A program made the translations under genes and the position numbers. A model generated the notes under the pieces. That model made no database searches. It saw only the letters and a list, made by a program, of their open reading frames with translations, and had not been told where the DNA came from. Positions 17,200-21,262 of a stretch of 21,262 bases of DNA are shown here, piece by piece. The DNA comes from Folioceros fuciformis (lineage: Eukaryota; Anthocerotophyta; Anthocerotopsida; Anthocerotales): assembly GCA_049999805.1 (NCBI GenBank), contig JBNGIO010006284.1, forward strand, positions 87,172 to 108,433. Direction: 5' to 3'. Each line of letters starts with the position of its first letter. Positions within the stretch are counted from its first letter, which is position 1.

Positions 17200-20100
17200 A
17201 TGGAGCCTGAGCTGCATGCCAGGGTGAAGAATCTGGCCTACAAGGTCCGAGCTAGTTCAAAAGAATCGCAGGCTCAGAAGGCGGTGCAAGTCCTGGACCC
17301 AGATCTTCGTACTCATTGGTCCACATCCACCAACAGCAAAGAATGGCTACTTCTGGAGCTCGAGGTACTGTGCTTCGCCGCTTTGTATCACCAAACGATG
17401 GGCAGTTCACTTTCCTGCTGGAAGATGGGCGGTTCACCTTCCTGTCGGAATTTGAGTTGGGGCATGAGTTTCCCCACCCCTTTGTCAATTTCAAACGTCT
17501 TATCGTGAGGCCTGCATATTGAATTTGAGCGAGCTCGTTGGATAGACGTGATTTTTTTTCCTGCGTACTTCTCGAATTAAGCTCGGGAAGTCACAATAGG
17601 AATCCTCACTCTTAGTACTATTGATGCTTAAACACTTGAGATGTTGTCCCCGATTGAGCTCCGAGAGTGGTAGTATGGGCCCTACTATTTGCTTATAGTT
17701 ATTTCGAATTGTGCTGTTCCTGCAGCTGGGTGAGTGATCAGACTGATCTGTGAATTAGAACTGCTTTTCTCAAGCTGTGCTCTAGCAGAGGGCATTTACC
17801 AGCAGCAGCATTGGTGCCATGCATTACGGTTAGAGAGTTTCCCGACCTCCTTTTTCTAAGCTTAAAATATTTCTGCCCTCATGTGCAGGAACCTTGCTTG
17901 CTGTCACACATCCGCATTCATAATAAGTCTGTCCTTGAATGGGAAATCTCAATTGGTCTTCGCTTTAAGGTACCTACCTGTGCCCGAGTTCTGTCTTGGT
18001 CCATGAAAGATGAGTGATCTAGTATATTTGAGATTGTGAAATGACCTGTCCATATTGGTTTTCTTGCAGCCTGATACGTTTCTGAAGGTTAGGCCCCGGT
18101 GTGAGGCACCTCGGCGAGACATAACCTATCACACGAGCTATTTACCATGTCGCTTTGTACGAATATCCTGTCTGCGGGGAAATCCGATTGCTATCTTTCA
18201 CATACAGGTTTGTCAGGCTCGGCGCAGTTTGTGCAGTGACTATTTTCTCTCGTTTCTGTTATATTCTTTGGTTTCTGTGCAGTTAATTGGGGTCCCAGTG
18301 CCTGGTCTTGAGCCAGAGTTTCAACCTATCGTGGAACACCTATTGCCTCATATAACTTTGCATATTCGAGATTCCCAAGATCTGTACCTTCAGGTAGCAT
18401 AATCATTCCCATGGTTCTATGGTGATCTGGACATAAGTGATTGTGTGGTTGCCGAAGCATTGAACGTTTCTCGTCAGTGATCTGTGGTTTGGGTGTGTAG
18501 CTTCTTCAAGACATTGCGCTCAAGTTAGGCGTATTTGTTGCTCAGCTGGAGGTGCGAGCTGCAATTAAGAGCAGCTTCTGTTTGATATTCTGTTTCAAAA
18601 TGTTGGTGGCTTCATGTCTTGCTACTGATAAGTGTAGGTTTCCCACTCTGATAGGGAGAGCTTTCAGCAGGTCATGAAACAATGGATTCTGTGCTTCGGT
18701 TTTTCGCAATGCTTGCATCCAGTTTCTATTCCATACTGACATTAGTTGGAAGGTAAGACACTGCTCACAAACCTCACGTGACTTTGTTTGTTCTTGGTCT
18801 AGGCCTGACTTAATGACTGGGGCTGTATCATGTGTTTTGATGGTTGGTTCGAAAGCGACTATCTGTGCCTCGTACATTTAACCAGGGGTTTTCCTTGCAT
18901 GTTCTACAGAGAGAACGAGAAGATCCCAGGGGCCTCAGATGCTGATATATTCAAGAGCAATCAAGCATCCGTCTTCACAGTTTCTTCCAATTTTCAGGTG
19001 GTGATTGTGTTGACCTTATCAGACTAGAAATGAGTTGCTTAGATTAAGCTCTTAGGCTGGTTTGCATTTCATCACCGAATGCCTCAGGAAAATGAATTTT
19101 GAGTCCTCCTCCTGGTCCAGGCTCCTCCGAAAAGGATTCGCCCTCCTGGACAAGCACAACAGCCAGCAGGTCACACCTTGGCTTTTCGTCCTGATGTAGC
19201 TATTTTGCTGCTTAAGGTTGCTTCCAAAGACACCTCTCTCAGCTCGGTCTGCCAGAAGGTTTGCTCCTTGCTCTCCCATTTTCAGCTCTGTGTCCATCAA
19301 TTACTGGCAGTCAAAGTAACGTGAATCCGGATTTCAGGTTTCAAGACTGTTGCACAAGCTTGCTGGACCGGCGACTCTTTCCAATGGCAGCTCTGTAGGT
19401 GACCATGCACCTGGTTCATTTGGACAGACAGGGTCTGGGCAATCAACTGCTGGAGCAGAGGAGTTGAGTCCAGTATCAGAACCAGCATCGGCTTCTGTAC
19501 CTACAACTGATTATTCATCTATTCTTGGGGATGAATTCAAAATCCCTGGTGATGATGGTCTGGAAATAGTCAATGTAGGTCTTCTAGACATACCAGCTGT
19601 CGAGGAGGGTCTGATCCACCTGCTTTACGCTTGTGCGTCACAGGCATGTCTATTTTCACCTTTCACTGCCAGGATTGTGTTGTTTCTTTCTCCACAAATG
19701 TGGGTTGCTGCTAGCAACAGCGGTTTGTAGAGTTGGACTTCCGCTCTAACTTCAGGCCTGCATTCACTTTTGTCTCAGCCTATTCTGTCAAGGAGGTTGG
19801 CAGATTCGAGGTCTGATCTTGTGTCAGTTCTGCCGTTCATCCAAGCAATTTTGCCAGGTACTGGGCTGATGTGACCATGTTCCAGAACTTTTTCTTCAAA
19901 CGGACTTAACTGCATTTGTGATCATTTTCACGTTTTGATGTGCGACAGCTCTTCGGCCCAATGCAAGTGCCACGGACCTTGTTGATGAAACTTTTACACA
20001 GTGGCAAGCACCGTTGGTTCAGCGTGCCCTTTCTCAGGTTCGTGTTGAGAAGTGGCTTACGTTGTCATGTCATGACTTCTATTGTGAAGGGTGAAGTGTG

Positions 20101-21262
20101 TTTAAACAAATGTCATCTGCGCCTGGCAGGTTGTGGCTCTATCAACTTCCCCATCTTATCAAGCACTTCTTGATGCCTGTGCAGGGTATCTTTCATCCTA
20201 CTCTTCAGCTCACGTAAGCATCTGTTTTTGTAAGGATTTCATGAGTTAGATGCAGAAAATGTGGTGGCTGCTTAATTGTGTCTGGCTTGACAGAGATTCC
20301 CTTGCGGTCCTTCTGTCTTTCCAGCTGACAACCCTGTTCCACTCATGAACAGGTGAAAGCGGCTTGTGTGCTGATTGATTTGTGTACAGGCTCATTAGCT
20401 CCGTGGCTGCCTATGGTCGTCGGAAAGGTGGGGATAGTAGTACATTCGGTTCTGCACTTTCCATTTATGCCCTTTTGACCAGGTGATGATTTCATGCAGG
20501 TAGACCTGGCGATTGAAGTTCTGGAGGATTTGCTTGGGGTCATACAAGTAAAAGCACAAACACTGATTTCATGATAAGCTTGATACACCTTTGTTGTCAG
20601 TTGTTCGCAGGTTTGTTAGTTTAATGTAGTTACCTTTCTGCTGATCAGGCCGGTCAGACTCCTCAAGCAAAAGCTGCGCTGGTATATTTGATGTTGGGCC
20701 TGTCAGGTCACATGGACAGTATGCTCACTCAGTACAAGGTGCGCAACGTTAAAAATATTGTCGATTGTTCTGCAGTCCTGTGTGAGGGCAGCTTTGCAGC
20801 TAGAGCTTAAACTGAAATACTTGTAATCCACTGTCCTCAATATCAGGGCGTCAAGCACAAGCTGCTCTTTCTTGTCGAAATGCTGGAGCCCTACTTGATA
20901 CCGGCAATCATGCCTTTGAAAAACACAATTGCATTTGGAGACGTGTCCACTGTCCTCCTTGACAAGCAGGTACAAGGTTGTGCCATGGCTCTGGACCTGT
21001 TGCGTACTGCAATTAAGAAACCAGGTGTTCTTTCTGCTATGGAAGGAGAGTGGCGACAGGGTCATGCCGTACCAAGGTATGTTTCATCCAGACAGAAACA
21101 ATTTGAGGTATTAACAGAGCACTGATCTCATGCTCTTTGGAAAAAAAAAATGATGGTTGTGGTGTTGGCAGCGTTCTTCTATCTATATTAGCGCCTCATG
21201 ATCCGCTGCCACCTAGCATCGATCTTCGCAAGGGCACAGTGGCCAAGGGGACTGGTATTGAT
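17200..21262 (+). CDS. Large plant galactose-binding-like / armadillo-type protein, 5' part (runs off window)
   Basis: Exons: 17200-17364, 17889-17969, 18070-18207, 18283-18393, 18501-18551, 18655-18752, 18910-18997, 19121-19258, 19338-19643, 19779-19857, 19949-20037, 20130-20213, 20353-20427, 20500-20547, 20649-20738, 20847-21076 and 21172 to the window end. All phases agree, giving 654 residues without a stop. Residues 1-~135 form a jelly-roll, galactose-binding-like module: DPDLRTHWSTSTNSKEWLLL, LLSHIRIHNKSVLEWEIS, CEAPRRD, CRFVRISCLRGNPIAIFHIQ. Helical, armadillo-like sequence follows, with a Ser/Thr/Gly-rich linker near residues 300-350. I recognise it as a conserved plant protein of unknown biochemical role. 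The N-terminal fold suggests ligand or protein binding. The start fits the family (MEPELHARVK). Intron 1 is longest (524 bp); the one after 19643 uses a GC donor. The exon at 18655 has the weakest acceptor (CTGATAG). Confidence 0.85.
19644..19778 (+). other. Non-canonical GC-AG intron
   Basis: The exon ends in CAG followed by GCATGT, and the next exon begins after CTCAG at 19778. Splicing here joins YACASQ to PILSRRLADS in phase and keeps the family alignment. A GT donor 6 bases further on (at 19650) would break the frame. GC-AG introns are a known minor class that is spliced by the major spliceosome. Confidence 0.75.

Noticed and set aside
19350-19730. 126-aa read-through frame extending exon 19338-19643 to a stop
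   Set aside because: The part after 19643 (ACLFSPFTARIV) does not fit the family. Splicing at the GC donor restores it.

Overview
The window is nuclear DNA from a land plant. It holds two PLS-class pentatricopeptide repeat (PPR) genes, a plant-type CDC48B AAA ATPase gene with 11 short spliceosomal introns, the 5' half of a large plant galactose-binding-like/armadillo-type gene, and a Ty1/copia retrotransposon fragment. The PPR style (long PLS arrays with a WWTD-type E2 motif and no introns inside the array) and introns of mostly 75-145 bp suggest a seed-free plant. A lycophyte is plausible and a fern or bryophyte is not excluded. This placement is inference from sequence style only.

Layout. 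1-~1480: decayed minus-strand copia element (frameshifted gag start, zinc-knuckle-like ORF, 8-bp tandem repeat running into a 100-N gap, GC-rich leader, tRNA-Met primer-binding site, LTR end). ~1480-6760: gene-poor, decayed DNA with a 44-bp direct repeat, coding-like remnants I cannot name, and a broken fragment of a PPR gene at ~2946-3212 that closely matches the intact PPR gene about 10 kb downstream. ~6764-7755: degenerate tandem array of about 20 units with a consensus near 51 bp. 8128-10670: PPR gene 1, probably with a short upstream exon encoding a presequence. 11614-14142: PPR gene 2. 14181-16846, minus strand: complete 12-exon CDC48B gene, 543 aa. 17200-21262, plus strand: first 17 exons (654 aa) of the large galactose-binding/armadillo-type gene, running off the right edge.

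Gene relationships. The right half is compact. PPR gene 2 and CDC48B converge with only 38 bp between their stop codons. CDC48B and the large gene diverge from a shared 353-bp upstream interval. Both PPR proteins end in E-type motifs and lack a working DYW deaminase domain: gene 1 keeps a vestige of it, and gene 2 stops right where it should begin. If active in organelle RNA editing they would need a deaminase supplied in trans. The left half looks like a graveyard of transposon, satellite and gene fragments.

I see no tRNA, rRNA, CRISPR or prokaryotic-type feature, and nothing that amounts to a clearly new biological system. The most useful points are the exon models, the vestigial DYW tail, the missed presequence exon, the GC-AG intron, the PPR pseudogene fragment and the 17-codon satellite.
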